Below are positions 17,650 through 26,499 of a DNA stretch of 64,000 nt, piece after piece; the first letter of the stretch is position 1, and every line of letters begins with the position of its first letter. The stretch is from Bradyrhizobium yuanmingense (GTDB taxonomy: Bacteria > Pseudomonadota > Alphaproteobacteria > Rhizobiales > Xanthobacteraceae). The DNA is taken from assembly GCF_029167105.1 (NCBI RefSeq), contig NZ_JARFML010000009.1, positions 124,001 through 188,000 on the forward strand. The letters are read 5' to 3'. The position numbers were made by a program, and so were the translations under genes. The notes under the pieces were generated by a model. The model did not search any database, was not told the DNA's origin, and worked only from the letters and a program-made list of their open reading frames with translations.

Positions 17650-18936
17650 TCACTTCTCCATGGCTTCATAGACCAGCTGCTTCAACGTCCGCTGCACGCG
17701 CTGGCGCTCGCTCGGGGTCTGCTCCAGCAGCACGAAGAACATGTCCTGCTTGGGGTCGATCACGAAATAGCAGCCGGAGGCGCCGTCCCACTTGAGTTCG
17801 CCGAGGTTGCCGGGCGGCGGCGGCTTGGCGTTGCCGGGCTCGGTACGGACCGCAAGCCCGAGGCCGAAGCCAAAGCCGTCGCCGGGGAAATAGAAATAGT
17901 CGCGCTCGACGCCGGAGCCGGGGCCGACCTGATCGGTCGCCATCAGCTTGAACGTCTCGGGCTTGAGGATGGTCTTGCCGTCGAGACTGCCGCCATTGAG
18001 CAGCATCTGCGAAAAGCGCTTGTAATCCGCCATGGTCGTGACCATGCCGCCGCTGGCGAACTGGATCTTCTTGACGACCGTCGGATCATTGATGCGGCCG
18101 ACGCGGAAATCGGCATCGTTCGGCACTGGCTGGGCCAGAAGCTTCTGCTTCGCGGGGTCCGTGACCAAGAAGCCGGTATCGACCATGCCGAGAGGATCGA
18201 GCAGCTTCTCGCGCATGATGTCGATCAGGGGCTTGCCGGCGGCGACCTCCATCACACGCGCCAATACGTCGGTCGAGTGGCCGTATTGCCACAGCGCGCC
18301 CGGCTGGTTGTGCAACGGCAGCCTGGCGATGCGTTCAGCGAACTCGGCCAGATCGAAATCGCCGGCATAGATGTTGGCCTCGCGATAGGCCTTGCGGACC
18401 AGGCTGTCGCCGTAGAAGCCGTAGGTGATGCCCGAGGTGTGCGTCATCAGATCGTGCACGGTCATTGCCCGCTTCGGCGGCACCAGCTCGAGCGCCTTCG
18501 TGCCGTCCTCGGCCTTCTTCTCGACACCGACCTTCACGTTGGCGAAGGACGGGATGTATTTCGAGACGGGATCATCCAGCTTGATCTTGCCCTCCTCGAC
18601 CAATTGCATCGCGACCACCGCTGTGATCGCCTTGGTCATCGAGAACAGGCGGAAGATGGTCTTGTCCGTGATCGGGGCCTTGCTGACCACGTCCTGAACG
18701 CCGAAGACTTCGTGATAGACCGGCTTGCCATGCTGCTGGATCAGCACGTTTGCACCGGCGATCTTGCCGGTCGCGACCTCGTTCTTGAAGAACTCGGTGA
18801 TCCGGCCGAGCTTCTCCTGATTGAAACGCGCCCCGGCCGGAATCTCGTAAGTGCCCTGCGCGCGCGCCGGCGACATCGCGGCAAGCGACACCAGCGCGCC
18901 GCAGGCGAGCGCACGCAATCCAAATCGTGAAATCAT
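17650..18936 (-). CDS. Exported beta-lactamase-family serine hydrolase, copy B
   Basis: This 428-residue paralogue of the next gene has the same order of motifs: a signal peptide (ending SPARA near residue 26), SMTK near 99-102, QYGHSTDVLARVMEV and LKWDGASGCYFVIDP. The start ATG 18936 is fixed by GGAGGGGAT just upstream. A tandem duplication has produced two coupled copies (stop of B and start of A separated by one base). Both should act in the periplasm or outside the cell on an ester or amide. There is no sign of antibiotic-resistance context. Confidence 0.9.
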   Translation of the reverse strand: MISRFGLRALACGALVSLAAMSPARAQGTYEIPAGARFNQEKLGRITEFFKNEVATGKIAGANVLIQQHGKPVYHEVFGVQDVVSKAPITDKTIFRLFSMTKAITAVVAMQLVEEGKIKLDDPVSKYIPSFANVKVGVEKKAEDGTKALELVPPKRAMTVHDLMTHTSGITYGFYGDSLVRKAYREANIYAGDFDLAEFAERIARLPLHNQPGALWQYGHSTDVLARVMEVAAGKPLIDIMREKLLDPLGMVDTGFLVTDPAKQKLLAQPVPNDADFRVGRINDPTVVKKIQFASGGMVTTMADYKRFSQMLLNGGSLDGKTILKPETFKLMATDQVGPGSGVERDYFYFPGDGFGFGLGLAVRTEPGNAKPPPPGNLGELKWDGASGCYFVIDPKQDMFFVLLEQTPSERQRVQRTLKQLVYEAMEK

Positions 18937-18979
18937 ATCCCCTCCCCGGAACATGGCGCCTCGGAGTGTACCGACCAGC

Positions 18980-19534
18980 TCAATCGGCACAAGGGCCGCC
19001 CTGTCGCGCAAGCGCCTCGGCATGAAGCCTGGCGCTCGGCTCGGAGAAGCAGCAGAACACGACGCGAGCGGCGGTCGGCGCCAAAGCCAGCCCTTCGATC
19101 GTCGTGCGCACGGCGATATCGGCCGCCCGGTCGGCAGGAAAACGGTAGATGCCGGTCGAAATCGCGGGAAATGCCACCGAGGTCAGCTTGTGCTTGCCGC
19201 AAAGCTCCATGGACCGCCGGTAGCAGGAGGCGAGCAGATCGTCCTCGCCGAGCGTGCCGCCATTCCACACCGGACCGACGGTGTGGATCACATGCGCGGC
19301 CTTGAGTCGATAGCCCCTGGTGATCTTCGCGTCGCCCGTCTTGCAACCGTGGAGCATGCGGCATTCGGCGACGAGCTCGGGCCCGGCTGCCCGGTGGATC
19401 GCGCCATCCACGCCGCCCCCGCCAAGGAGCGACGTGTTCGCGGCATTGACGATGGCGTCGACGCCGAGCGTGGTGATATCGGCGACGATGACCTCGAGCT
19501 CCGCGCCGCCAATCCGGCGCGTCAGCAGGGCCAC
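18980..19534 (-). CDS. Macrodomain protein (O-acetyl-ADP-ribose deacetylase, MacroD type)
   Basis: This 184-residue macrodomain should hydrolyse ADP-ribose esters (O-acetyl-ADP-ribose or mono-ADP-ribosyl aspartate/glutamate). The binding loops are clear: [20 protein letters not shown] (about residues 30-49) and [11 protein letters not shown] (about 142-152), with VGPVWNGG between. It starts 3 bases after the stop of grxD, so the two genes form an operon. That link between a Fe-S glutaredoxin and ADP-ribose turnover is uncommon. The ATG follows closely on the grxD stop. Confidence 0.93.
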   Translation of the reverse strand: MALLTRRIGGAELEVIVADITTLGVDAIVNAANTSLLGGGGVDGAIHRAAGPELVAECRMLHGCKTGDAKITRGYRLKAAHVIHTVGPVWNGGTLGEDDLLASCYRRSMELCGKHKLTSVAFPAISTGIYRFPADRAADIAVRTTIEGLALAPTAARVVFCCFSEPSARLHAEALARQGGPCAD

Positions 19535-19537
19535 GTG

Positions 19538-19864
19538 TCAGGCCGCGACGACGACGCCCTTCTCGGAGAGGAGCTGCTGCAATTCGCCGGCCTGGAACAT
19601 CTCACGGACGATGTCGCAGCCGCCGACGAACTCGCCCTTGACGTAGAGCTGCGGGATGGTCGGCCAGTTCGAATATTCCTTGATGCCATTGCGCAGCTCG
19701 GCGGATTCGAGAACGTTGAGGCCCTTATAGCCGACACCGATATGGTCGAGGATCTGGACCACCTGGCCGGAGAAACCGCACTGCGGAAATTGCGGCGTCC
19801 CCTTCATGAACAGAACCACGTCGTTCGACTTCACTTCATTGTCGATGAATTCCGCGATGCTCAT
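19538..19864 (-). CDS. grxD: Monothiol glutaredoxin, Fe-S carrier type
   Basis: This 108-residue class II glutaredoxin has the CGFS active site at residues 29-32 and the [19 protein letters not shown] segment that binds glutathione. Proteins of this class hold a glutathione-ligated [2Fe-2S] cluster and pair with BolA. ATG 19864 gives the conventional [11 protein letters not shown] start. In many relatives the BolA gene is directly upstream. Here the BolA gene is 4.2 kb away at 24040-24276 with other genes between. The macrodomain gene follows in the same operon. Confidence 0.96.
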   Translation of the reverse strand: MSIAEFIDNEVKSNDVVLFMKGTPQFPQCGFSGQVVQILDHIGVGYKGLNVLESAELRNGIKEYSNWPTIPQLYVKGEFVGGCDIVREMFQAGELQQLLSEKGVVVAA

Positions 19865-20154
19865 ATCCGTGTCCTTCTGGGGCAGAGCCCTCACCAATTG
19901 CTTCGGGCCGGCTCAGCCGATTTAACCCGATACCTACCCATATATGTAGCCCAAACCGTTGTGCATCCAAAGTAAAATGGCGGCGACGGGTCCCCGGCGG
20001 GCCGGATTGACCCAGCCCGGTCCATAGGCTGATGACATCAATATCATCGCCGCGGAGGACTTTCATACCGTAACGGAGCCCCTATCTAGGACGAACCCTG
20101 TTCATGGAACCGGGTCGTGCGAACAACGTTCTCTTGTCCTGTCTGGAGAAAAAC

Positions 20155-21399
20155 GTGACGAAACAAGCCTCAGCCACGGCCTCCCTGCGTTCGTCACCGT
20201 CCTCCCGCGAGGACGACCTCGCCCAGCGGCTGGAAGCGGCGTTCTCGACTGTCCGCAATGAGACCGAACGCCGGGCAGCACCGCTGTCGCCCGAGGACCA
20301 GCAGATCCAGTCCATGCCGGATGCCAGCCCGACCAAATGGCACCGGGCCCATACGACCTGGTTCTGGGAGCAATTCCTGCTCGGCGAGCACGCCCGCGGC
20401 TACCGGCCCTTCCACCCCGATTTCGCGTTCCTGTTCAATTCCTATTACGTCAGCGCCGGGCCGCGACATGCCCGCAATCATCGCGGCGACATCACTCGTC
20501 CCAGCGCCGACGAGGTCGGCGCCTACCGCAAATACGTCGATGCGGCCGTCGGCAAATTCTTCCGCGAGGCGGGCGCGGACAAGCTCCGCGCAATCGCGCC
20601 GCTGGTCGAGGTGGGGCTCAATCACGAGCAGCAGCATCAGGAGCTGATGTTCACCGACATCCTGCATGCCTTTGCGCAGAACCCGATCTATCCGGCCTAT
20701 GACCCGGCCTGGCGCTTTCCGACTGCGGCGCGCGGCGGCGATGACTGGCTGACGCTGAACGAAGGCATCCATACCGTCGGCCATGTCGACGACGGCTTTC
20801 ATTTCGACAACGAGAAGCCGGCGCACCGCGCCCTGGTCGGCCCGGTCAGGATCGCCCGCAATCTGGTCACCAATGCCGAGTGGCTCGCCTTCATGCAGGA
20901 CGGCGGCTACCGGACCGCAACCCTATGGCTGATGGACGGCTTTGCCGCGGCTAGCAAGGAAGATTGGCAAGCCCCCGGCTACTGGCGCGAGGTCGACGGC
21001 GCATGGCAGGTCATGACGCTCGCCGGCCTCATGCCGGTCGATCCGGACGCGCCGGTCTGTCACGTCAGCTATTACGAGGCGGATGCGTTCGCGCGCTGGT
21101 CCGGCAAACACCTGCCGACCGAGATGGAATGGGAGGTCGCGGCGCGCACCGGCCAGCTCAACGACGCCTTCGGCCTCGTCTGGCAATGGACCCGCAGCTC
21201 GTACGCGCCCTACCCCGGCTATCGCGCCGTCGAGGGCGCGCTCGGCGAGTACAACGGCAAGTTCATGGTCAACCAGCTGGTGCTGCGCGGCTCGTCGCTT
21301 GCAACTCCGCAAGGCCACAGCCGTATCACCTATCGCAACTTCTTCTATCCGCACCACCGCTGGCAGTTCACCGGACTGCGGCTTGCCGATTACGACTAA
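20155..21399 (+). CDS. egtB: Ergothioneine biosynthesis protein EgtB (iron(II) sulfoxide synthase)
   Basis: This 414-residue enzyme joins a thiol (gamma-glutamylcysteine or cysteine) to hercynine with O2. The N-terminal DinB_2 domain carries the iron ligands: His63 in KWHRAHTTWFWE and His157/His161 in LNHEQQHQE. A formylglycine-generating-enzyme-like domain follows (about 210-414), ending ITYRNFFYPHHRWQFTGLRL. GTG 20155 has GGAG 7 bases upstream; an ATG 17 codons earlier lacks one. It is followed 48 bases later by egtD. No egtC or egtE is nearby, as in many Gram-negative bacteria. Confidence 0.95.
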   Translation: MTKQASATASLRSSPSSREDDLAQRLEAAFSTVRNETERRAAPLSPEDQQIQSMPDASPTKWHRAHTTWFWEQFLLGEHARGYRPFHPDFAFLFNSYYVSAGPRHARNHRGDITRPSADEVGAYRKYVDAAVGKFFREAGADKLRAIAPLVEVGLNHEQQHQELMFTDILHAFAQNPIYPAYDPAWRFPTAARGGDDWLTLNEGIHTVGHVDDGFHFDNEKPAHRALVGPVRIARNLVTNAEWLAFMQDGGYRTATLWLMDGFAAASKEDWQAPGYWREVDGAWQVMTLAGLMPVDPDAPVCHVSYYEADAFARWSGKHLPTEMEWEVAARTGQLNDAFGLVWQWTRSSYAPYPGYRAVEGALGEYNGKFMVNQLVLRGSSLATPQGHSRITYRNFFYPHHRWQFTGLRLADYD

Positions 21400-21447
21400 A
21401 AATTCCGACGACAGATGCGCGCCGGACAGCGCGTTCAGGAGAGTATC

Positions 21448-22419
21448 ATGAATGTGCACGCCAGCGCTTTGGCCGAGGCCCATCTTCCCGACGAGCAGAC
21501 CACCGCTTTTGCCCGCGAGGCCATCGAGGACCTCTCGCAGCAGCCGAAAAAGCTGTCGCCCAAATATTTCTATGACGCGACCGGATCGGAGCTGTTCGAG
21601 GCGATCACCAAGCTGCCGGAATATTATCCGACGCGCACCGAGCTATCGATCCTGAAGCAGCGCGGCAGCGAGATCGCGAAGATCATTCCGGAGCACGCCG
21701 CGCTGGTCGAGTTCGGTGCCGGCGCGACCACGAAGGTGCGCCTGCTGCTCGATCATTGCAAATTCGCAGCCTATGTCCCCGTCGACATCTCCGGCGACTT
21801 CCTGAAGGCACAGGCGAGCGGCCTGAAGCGGGACTTCCCGGCGCTCGGCATCTATCCGGTGGCGGCCGATTTCACCACGCCGTTCGAGCTGCCCAAGGCG
21901 GTCACCTCCATGCCGAAGGTCGGCTTCTTCCCCGGCTCGACCATCGGCAATTTCGAGCCGCAGGAAGCGCAGGCCTTCCTGAGAAGCGCGCGCCAGATCC
22001 TCGGCAAGGGCGCGCAGATGATCATCGGCGCCGATCTGGAGAAGGACGAGCGGATCCTCTTCGACGCCTACAACGATGCGGCCGGCGTCACCGCGCGCTT
22101 CAACCTCAATGTGCTGGTGCGCATCAACCGCGAGCTCGGCGGCAATTTCGACCTGTCCGCCTTCACCCATCGCGCGATCTACAACCGCGAGCGGCACCGC
22201 ATCGAGATGCACCTGATCAGCAAGAAGAGCCAGATCGTGCGCCTGCTCGGCACCAGCTTCTCGTTCCGCCCGGGCGAGAGCATCCACACCGAGAACAGCT
22301 ACAAATACAGCATCGCGCGTTTTGCCGCGCTGGCCCAGGGCGCGGGCTGGCGCGTGCGCGAGAGCTGGACGGATGCGGCGAAGATGTTCTCGGTGCACGC
22401 GCTGGAGGTGGCGGAGTAA
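21448..22419 (+). CDS. egtD: L-histidine N(alpha)-methyltransferase EgtD
   Basis: This 323-residue SAM-dependent methyltransferase turns histidine into hercynine, the first ergothioneine step. The SAM motif is VEFGAGATTKVRLLL, followed by YVPVDISGDFL, FFPGSTIGNFEP and GADLEKDERIL, all strong EgtD signatures. CAGGAG sits 8 bases before ATG 21448. With egtB it forms a minimal two-gene pathway for the thiol antioxidant. The pair is on the opposite strand from the flanking grxD and BolA genes. Confidence 0.96.
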   Translation: MNVHASALAEAHLPDEQTTAFAREAIEDLSQQPKKLSPKYFYDATGSELFEAITKLPEYYPTRTELSILKQRGSEIAKIIPEHAALVEFGAGATTKVRLLLDHCKFAAYVPVDISGDFLKAQASGLKRDFPALGIYPVAADFTTPFELPKAVTSMPKVGFFPGSTIGNFEPQEAQAFLRSARQILGKGAQMIIGADLEKDERILFDAYNDAAGVTARFNLNVLVRINRELGGNFDLSAFTHRAIYNRERHRIEMHLISKKSQIVRLLGTSFSFRPGESIHTENSYKYSIARFAALAQGAGWRVRESWTDAAKMFSVHALEVAE

Positions 22420-22444
22420 ATCGGCAGCCGTCGTTTGGCCGGTC

Positions 22445-22822
22445 TCAATCGAGCGGACACGATTCTACCGACACAAGCCCTTGGTTCCGGATCACGGCAC
22501 GGAAGCTGTGGGTGCTAGCCTTGCCGCATGACCAGGAGAAATGCTCACCATCTCGCTGGAGTGGCTCGCCGAGCCAGAAAACCACCTTTGAGACGTGGTC
22601 GCCTGGCTTGACACGATCGAGCCACTGCGGCGGATAGGCCCAATGCCCGCAATCGCCTTGCCAGTAGCACGCCGGCATGATGCAGCGTCCGGCGGCTGGA
22701 GCAGGCTTTCCTCCCATGGCACGGCAGGTGGACGGGATTTGGCCAAGCGCCCAGCCCTGCGTCGCCTCCTCGACGATAAGTATCGCAGCCAGCGCCGCGC
22801 CGACGATGATGAGGTGTCTCAT
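22445..22822 (-). CDS. Small exported BamE/SmpA-like hypothetical protein
   Basis: This 125-residue protein begins with a hydrophobic N-terminus (MRHLIIVGAALAAILIVEEA) that could be a signal peptide or anchor. It contains six cysteines and a C-terminal segment (VKPGDHVSKVVFWLGEP) that resembles the helix-helix of the BamE/SmpA/OmlA fold. The ATG is 6 bases after the LtrA stop (GGCGGGT between), so the two are coupled. The function is unknown. Confidence 0.6.
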   Translation of the reverse strand: MRHLIIVGAALAAILIVEEATQGWALGQIPSTCRAMGGKPAPAAGRCIMPACYWQGDCGHWAYPPQWLDRVKPGDHVSKVVFWLGEPLQRDGEHFSWSCGKASTHSFRAVIRNQGLVSVESCPLD

Positions 22823-22828
22823 ACCCGC

Positions 22829-23998
22829 CTATTGCTCGGTCCCCAGCGACACCGATTCCCACACCGCCACCAGGATCAGGATCATCGTCGTCGCGACCGA
22901 GAGCCAGAGCGGCGACACGTCCGAGGCAAACCAGCTCAGCGCCAGCAGCAGCAAGATGCCGATGCCGTGCGAGAGCTGGAGGAAGCCGCGGATCGCCAGC
23001 TTGAACAGGATTGTGCCGATCAGAAAAATCAAGGGCCCACCGATCGTGCTCACGATCGTGCGCATGTCTGAATGGCCGGTCGGATGCTTCAGCACCAGTT
23101 CGTCCGACACGGCCGTCAGGATGATGCCGGCGACGATCGGTGTGTGCAGGTAGGTGTAGGCGAGCCGCGCCAGGCGGCCGGATTCGGCGGACTTCGAGAT
23201 GCGCTCGGAGCCGGCCTCGGCGCCCTTGTGAAAATAGATCCACCACATCGCAATCGCGCCAACCAGCGCGGAGACGAAGGCGAGGATATTGCTCGCGTTC
23301 CATGCCAGTTCGGCGAATGTTGCGCCATTGACGATGATGGCCTCGCCGAGCGCGATGATGACGAACAGACCGCAACGCTCGGCCATATGGCCGCCTTCGA
23401 CCGCCCAGGCCTCAACGGAAGAAAAGCCCAGCTTCGGAACCCAGAACCGCGCCGCCGGCGAGATGTATTCCCAAATCACCGCCGCGATCCACAGCCATAG
23501 CCGCCTCTCGCCCTCGGCCAGGCCGCCCGCGATCCACAACGCCGCGGAGATCGACAGCCAGGTCAGGATGCGGATCGCGTTATGCCGCACCGCTGTTCGA
23601 TGCAGCGGCGTTGCGAGCAGCCAGAACGCGGTACGCCCCACCTGCATGGCCGCATAGGCAATCGCGAACCACAGGCCACGCCCCTCGAAGGCGGTCGGTA
23701 TCGTGGTCGACAGCACGAGGCCGCCCAGCATCATCGCAAAGAGCAGGAGCCGGACCGGGGTCAGCTCGGGATTGAGCCAGTTGGTGACCCAGGCGGTGAA
23801 AACCCACAGCCACCACACCGCGAGAAACAGCACCGCGACGTGCACAGCGCCGAGCGGCGTGAAATGGTGCAGCAGCGTGTGCGATATCTGCGTGACCGCG
23901 AAGACGAAGACAAGGTCGAAGAACAGCTCGACGAAAGTGACGCGGCTGTGCTGGTTCGGCGCGCGGAACATCGCGCCGCGCGGGTTGTCCGCAGCCAT
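22829..23998 (-). CDS. Low temperature requirement A (LtrA) family membrane protein
   Basis: This 389-residue integral membrane protein has about ten to twelve hydrophobic segments. The family signature is at the N-terminus (VTFVELFFDLVFVFAVTQISH), and a central GHMAERCGLFVIIALGEAIIV matches the second LtrA conserved block. ATG 23998 is favoured by GGGGGA 5 bases upstream; an ATG one codon before is possible. The family was named from a Listeria mutant with poor cold growth, but its biochemical role is unknown. It is coupled to the small BamE-like gene downstream. Confidence 0.9.
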   Translation of the reverse strand: MAADNPRGAMFRAPNQHSRVTFVELFFDLVFVFAVTQISHTLLHHFTPLGAVHVAVLFLAVWWLWVFTAWVTNWLNPELTPVRLLLFAMMLGGLVLSTTIPTAFEGRGLWFAIAYAAMQVGRTAFWLLATPLHRTAVRHNAIRILTWLSISAALWIAGGLAEGERRLWLWIAAVIWEYISPAARFWVPKLGFSSVEAWAVEGGHMAERCGLFVIIALGEAIIVNGATFAELAWNASNILAFVSALVGAIAMWWIYFHKGAEAGSERISKSAESGRLARLAYTYLHTPIVAGIILTAVSDELVLKHPTGHSDMRTIVSTIGGPLIFLIGTILFKLAIRGFLQLSHGIGILLLLALSWFASDVSPLWLSVATTMILILVAVWESVSLGTEQ

Positions 23999-24039
23999 CA
24001 TCGTCCCCCGTGGCGCTGGTCAGGTCAGGTGCAGCTTCG

Positions 24040-24276
24040 TCAGTTGCCTGGCACGCCGGTCTGCAGCGCCAGCGCGTGCAGCACGCCGCCCATCTGGCCG
24101 CGCAGGGACTGGTAGACGATCTGGTGCTGCTGGACGCGCGATTTGCCACGGAAGGATTCCGAGATCACGGTCGCGGCATAGTGGTCGCCGTCGCCGGCGA
24201 GGTCACGGATGGTCACCTCGGCATCGGGGATCGCTGCCTTGATCATCGCCTCGATATCGTGGGCGTCCATGGGCAT
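24040..24276 (-). CDS. BolA-family protein
   Basis: This 78-residue BolA protein is of the short type that pairs with monothiol glutaredoxins. It contains the class II KH-like core, with conserved FRGKSRVQQHQIVYQSL and the cluster-ligating His in that segment. AAGGAG 10 bases before ATG 24276 sets the start. Its expected partner grxD is on the same strand 4.2 kb downstream, with LtrA, the BamE-like gene and the opposite-strand egt genes in between. It probably acts in Fe-S cluster transfer or iron sensing. Confidence 0.93.
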   Translation of the reverse strand: MPMDAHDIEAMIKAAIPDAEVTIRDLAGDGDHYAATVISESFRGKSRVQQHQIVYQSLRGQMGGVLHALALQTGVPGN

Positions 24277-24472
24277 TCGGGTCTTGCTCCTTATCTCGGC
24301 TGCAAAGCAGCCTCATCATCGAATCGCTGCCGGGGGTCCCCTCGCCGGCAAGGCAAACTTAGCGTGAACGGCCTTCTAGGTCACGCTTTCCGGCACTATA
24401 TCCCTGATCCCATCAGGACAAAGGCACGACAAAGTGCCGCGCGCGGCAGATTGATCGAAAAGGCGTGAAATC

Positions 24473-24832
24473 ATGAAGCTTCCAGGGCCCGACCACCCGA
24501 TCACCATCACCCCAAATCCCCGGCGCGTCCGCGTCACGGCGGGCGACATCGTGATCGCCGAGACCCGCAAGGCGCTGACCTTGAAGGAGGCCAGATATCC
24601 GGCAGTGCAATATGTACCGCGAGAGGACGCCAACATGGCCCTGTTGGAGCGTACCGACCGTGTCACCCATTGCCCCTACAAGGGGGACGCGAACTATTAC
24701 AGCGTCAAGGCCGACGGCAAGACGCTGGACAACGCGATCTGGACCTACGAGACACCCTTCCCCGCGATGACGGAGATTTCAGGTCATCTCGCGTTCTATC
24801 CGGACAAGGTGAAGATCGAGGAAGTGGGATAA
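24473..24832 (+). CDS. DUF427 domain protein
   Basis: This 119-residue protein belongs to the DUF427 (NTP_transf_9) family. Typical features are an early IVIAETRKALTLKEARYPAVQYVPRED segment, then CPYKGDANYYSV and ISGHLAFYPDKVKIE. The fold is a small beta-barrel and no activity is established. The start at 24473 gives the common MKLPGPDHPI N-terminus. It is on the opposite strand from the neighbouring BolA gene. Confidence 0.88.
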   Translation: MKLPGPDHPITITPNPRRVRVTAGDIVIAETRKALTLKEARYPAVQYVPREDANMALLERTDRVTHCPYKGDANYYSVKADGKTLDNAIWTYETPFPAMTEISGHLAFYPDKVKIEEVG

Positions 24833-24850
24833 GCGCCGCAACCCCCAATC

Positions 24851-24918
24851 GTCATGCCCGGGCAGCCACCGTCTGTCCGCGGTAAGGCGTGGATGGCCGG
24901 GTCGAGGCCGGCCATGAC
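24851..24918. repeat. Palindromic repeat, GTCATGCCCGGG...GGCCATGAC type
   Basis: Ends GTCATGCC and GGCCATGAC with GTGGATGGCCGGGTC in the middle. A related element at 40583-40654 also has GTGGATGGCCGGGAC and CCCGGCCATGAC. It lies downstream of the DUF427 gene and downstream of the convergent DUF1328 gene. Confidence 0.8.
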
Positions 24919-24938
24919 GGCAAAGAGGGCTCAATCAG

Positions 24939-25112
24939 CTACGCCTTGAAGATCGTGAGCCCCAATATCAGCAGCACCAGGAAGATCACGACGAACACGT
25001 AGAACAGGAAACGGGCGATGTCGGCGGAGGCGGCCGAGATGCCGGTGAAGCCGAGCACGCCGGCCACGATCGAGACAAGCAGGAAGATCAGCGCCCATTT
25101 CAGGATCGTCAT
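24939..25112 (-). CDS. DUF1328 / UPF0391 small membrane protein
   Basis: This 57-residue protein has two transmembrane helices ([20 protein letters not shown] and [19 protein letters not shown]). The central [11 protein letters not shown] loop is the family hallmark. ATG 25112 has GGAG 6 bases upstream, and the longer in-frame start adds a non-conserved tail. An EcfG-like promoter at 25166-25190 drives it, which fits the stress-associated behaviour reported for this family in rhizobia. The molecular role is unknown. Confidence 0.9.
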   Translation of the reverse strand: MTILKWALIFLLVSIVAGVLGFTGISAASADIARFLFYVFVVIFLVLLILGLTIFKA

Positions 25113-25165
25113 CGCCAGCTCCGAACTGCCGCGTCTCACGGCCTGCGCTGTTTGCGGCGAACGCT

Positions 25166-25190
25166 AACATCGCTGCGAGGAACTGGTTCC
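25166..25190 (-). promoter_or_regulatory. EcfG-like promoter for the DUF1328 gene
   Basis: On the minus strand, GGAAC (25186-25190), 16 bases, then TGTT (25166-25169). The predicted start is about 45 bases before ATG 25112. It is the second such promoter in the window. Confidence 0.5.
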
Positions 25191-25293
25191 TGGAGGTGGT
25201 CGGGGGCGACCTACCGAACAAACTGCCCTTGCTGAATCGAGTTCCCGGCGGCACAGTCCAGCCGGGATCAGGAACGCGATCGGGGCGGCCACG

Positions 25294-26481
25294 ATGACGA
25301 TGTCACAATCAGCGACGATCGGCGCGGAGGTGCATGCCGCGCCCACGAGCAAGGTGCGCAATTTGGCGATCGATCGCGCCCGCACCTTCCTCACTCTGGT
25401 GGTGCTGCTGCATCACGCGGTGATCCCCTATACGTATTTCGGTCATACCGATCCGACCTATTTCTTCGGCTTCGACATGATCGTGCTCGCCACCGACAGC
25501 TTCTTCATGGCGATGTTCTTCTTCCTGTCGGGACTGTTCGCCTGGTCTGGCATCGCCCGGAAGGGAGTCCGGAGCTATTTGGCAGATCGCCTGCTTCGGC
25601 TTGGCGTACCCTTCGCGATCTGCGCCTTTACGGTCATTCCACTCGCCTACTACGCGATTTCCCTGCGGCAGCATCCCGAGATCGGTTTTGCGGAATTCTG
25701 GTGGAATATGGTCACGAAGGGCCCGTGGCCGAGCGGGCCGATCTGGTTCCTTTGGGTCTTGTTCGCCTTCGACCTGGTGGCCTGCCTTTTGTACCGGCTG
25801 TCACCCAATCTGCTCGATCCGATCAATCGCCTCTCGCTACACGGTCGCCGCCGGCCCGCCGTGTTCTTCGCGGTCATGCTGGCGGTCACCGCCGCGTTCT
25901 ACATTCCCGGGCTGGTTCACTACGGACACAGCAGCTGGTTCGAGTTCGGGCCGTTCTCGGTGCAGCACGGGCGCGTGATGCTGTACGCGACCTATTTCTT
26001 TTTCGGCGCCGGCATCGGCGTTGCGCAAATGGACCGCGGGCTGCTCTCTGTCGACGGGCGCATGGCAAAGGTCAGCTGGGACTGGATGGTCCTGGCGATC
26101 GTTCCGTATTGCCTGTTGTGGGGGCTGATCTTCATCAAGCGCGAAATACTGGGCAACCCGTCGCCGTTGCCGGATTGGTATGAAGCGCTTTATGCGATCT
26201 GCTTCACCGTCTTCAGCGTGGCCATCATGTTTCTGATCCTGGCCCTTTTCCAGAGATTCAAGCAATCAGGCTCGGCCAGGCTGCTCGATCCAATGCAGGG
26301 CGACGCGTTCGGCATGTTCCTGGTGCACTATCCGATCGCACTGTGGCTGCAATACTGGCTGTTCGACTATGACCTGCCGGCGATCGTCAAGGCCACGATC
26401 GGGTTTGTACTCACCGTCGCGGCGAGCTGGGCGCTGACGCGCGCGTTGCGGCAGATCCCGGGCGCGTCACGCGTGTTGTGA
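25294..26481 (+). CDS. Acyltransferase 3 family membrane protein
   Basis: This 395-residue integral membrane acyltransferase has about ten transmembrane helices. The N-terminus carries the family Arg and His (NLAIDRARTFLTLVVLLHHAVIPY). FFFLSGLFAW and a C-terminal FGMFLVHYPIALWLQYWLF are typical of OafA/OpgC-like proteins. It probably transfers an acyl or succinyl group to a cell-surface glycan or membrane lipid. No polysaccharide genes are next to it. The start near 25294 offers ATG-ACG-ATG. Confidence 0.88.
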   Translation: MTMSQSATIGAEVHAAPTSKVRNLAIDRARTFLTLVVLLHHAVIPYTYFGHTDPTYFFGFDMIVLATDSFFMAMFFFLSGLFAWSGIARKGVRSYLADRLLRLGVPFAICAFTVIPLAYYAISLRQHPEIGFAEFWWNMVTKGPWPSGPIWFLWVLFAFDLVACLLYRLSPNLLDPINRLSLHGRRRPAVFFAVMLAVTAAFYIPGLVHYGHSSWFEFGPFSVQHGRVMLYATYFFFGAGIGVAQMDRGLLSVDGRMAKVSWDWMVLAIVPYCLLWGLIFIKREILGNPSPLPDWYEALYAICFTVFSVAIMFLILALFQRFKQSGSARLLDPMQGDAFGMFLVHYPIALWLQYWLFDYDLPAIVKATIGFVLTVAASWALTRALRQIPGASRVL

Positions 26482-26499
26482 GGCGCGGTCTCTCCACTC

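Noticed and set aside
16389..18936. Beta-lactamase resistance genes
   Set aside because: The proteins have SxxK but YGH and no KTG, which fits esterase/EstB-like hydrolases rather than a resistance enzyme.
20104..20154. ATG 20104 as the egtB start
   Set aside because: It lacks a ribosome site, whereas GTG 20155 has GGAG at good spacing and the extra residues are not EgtB-like.
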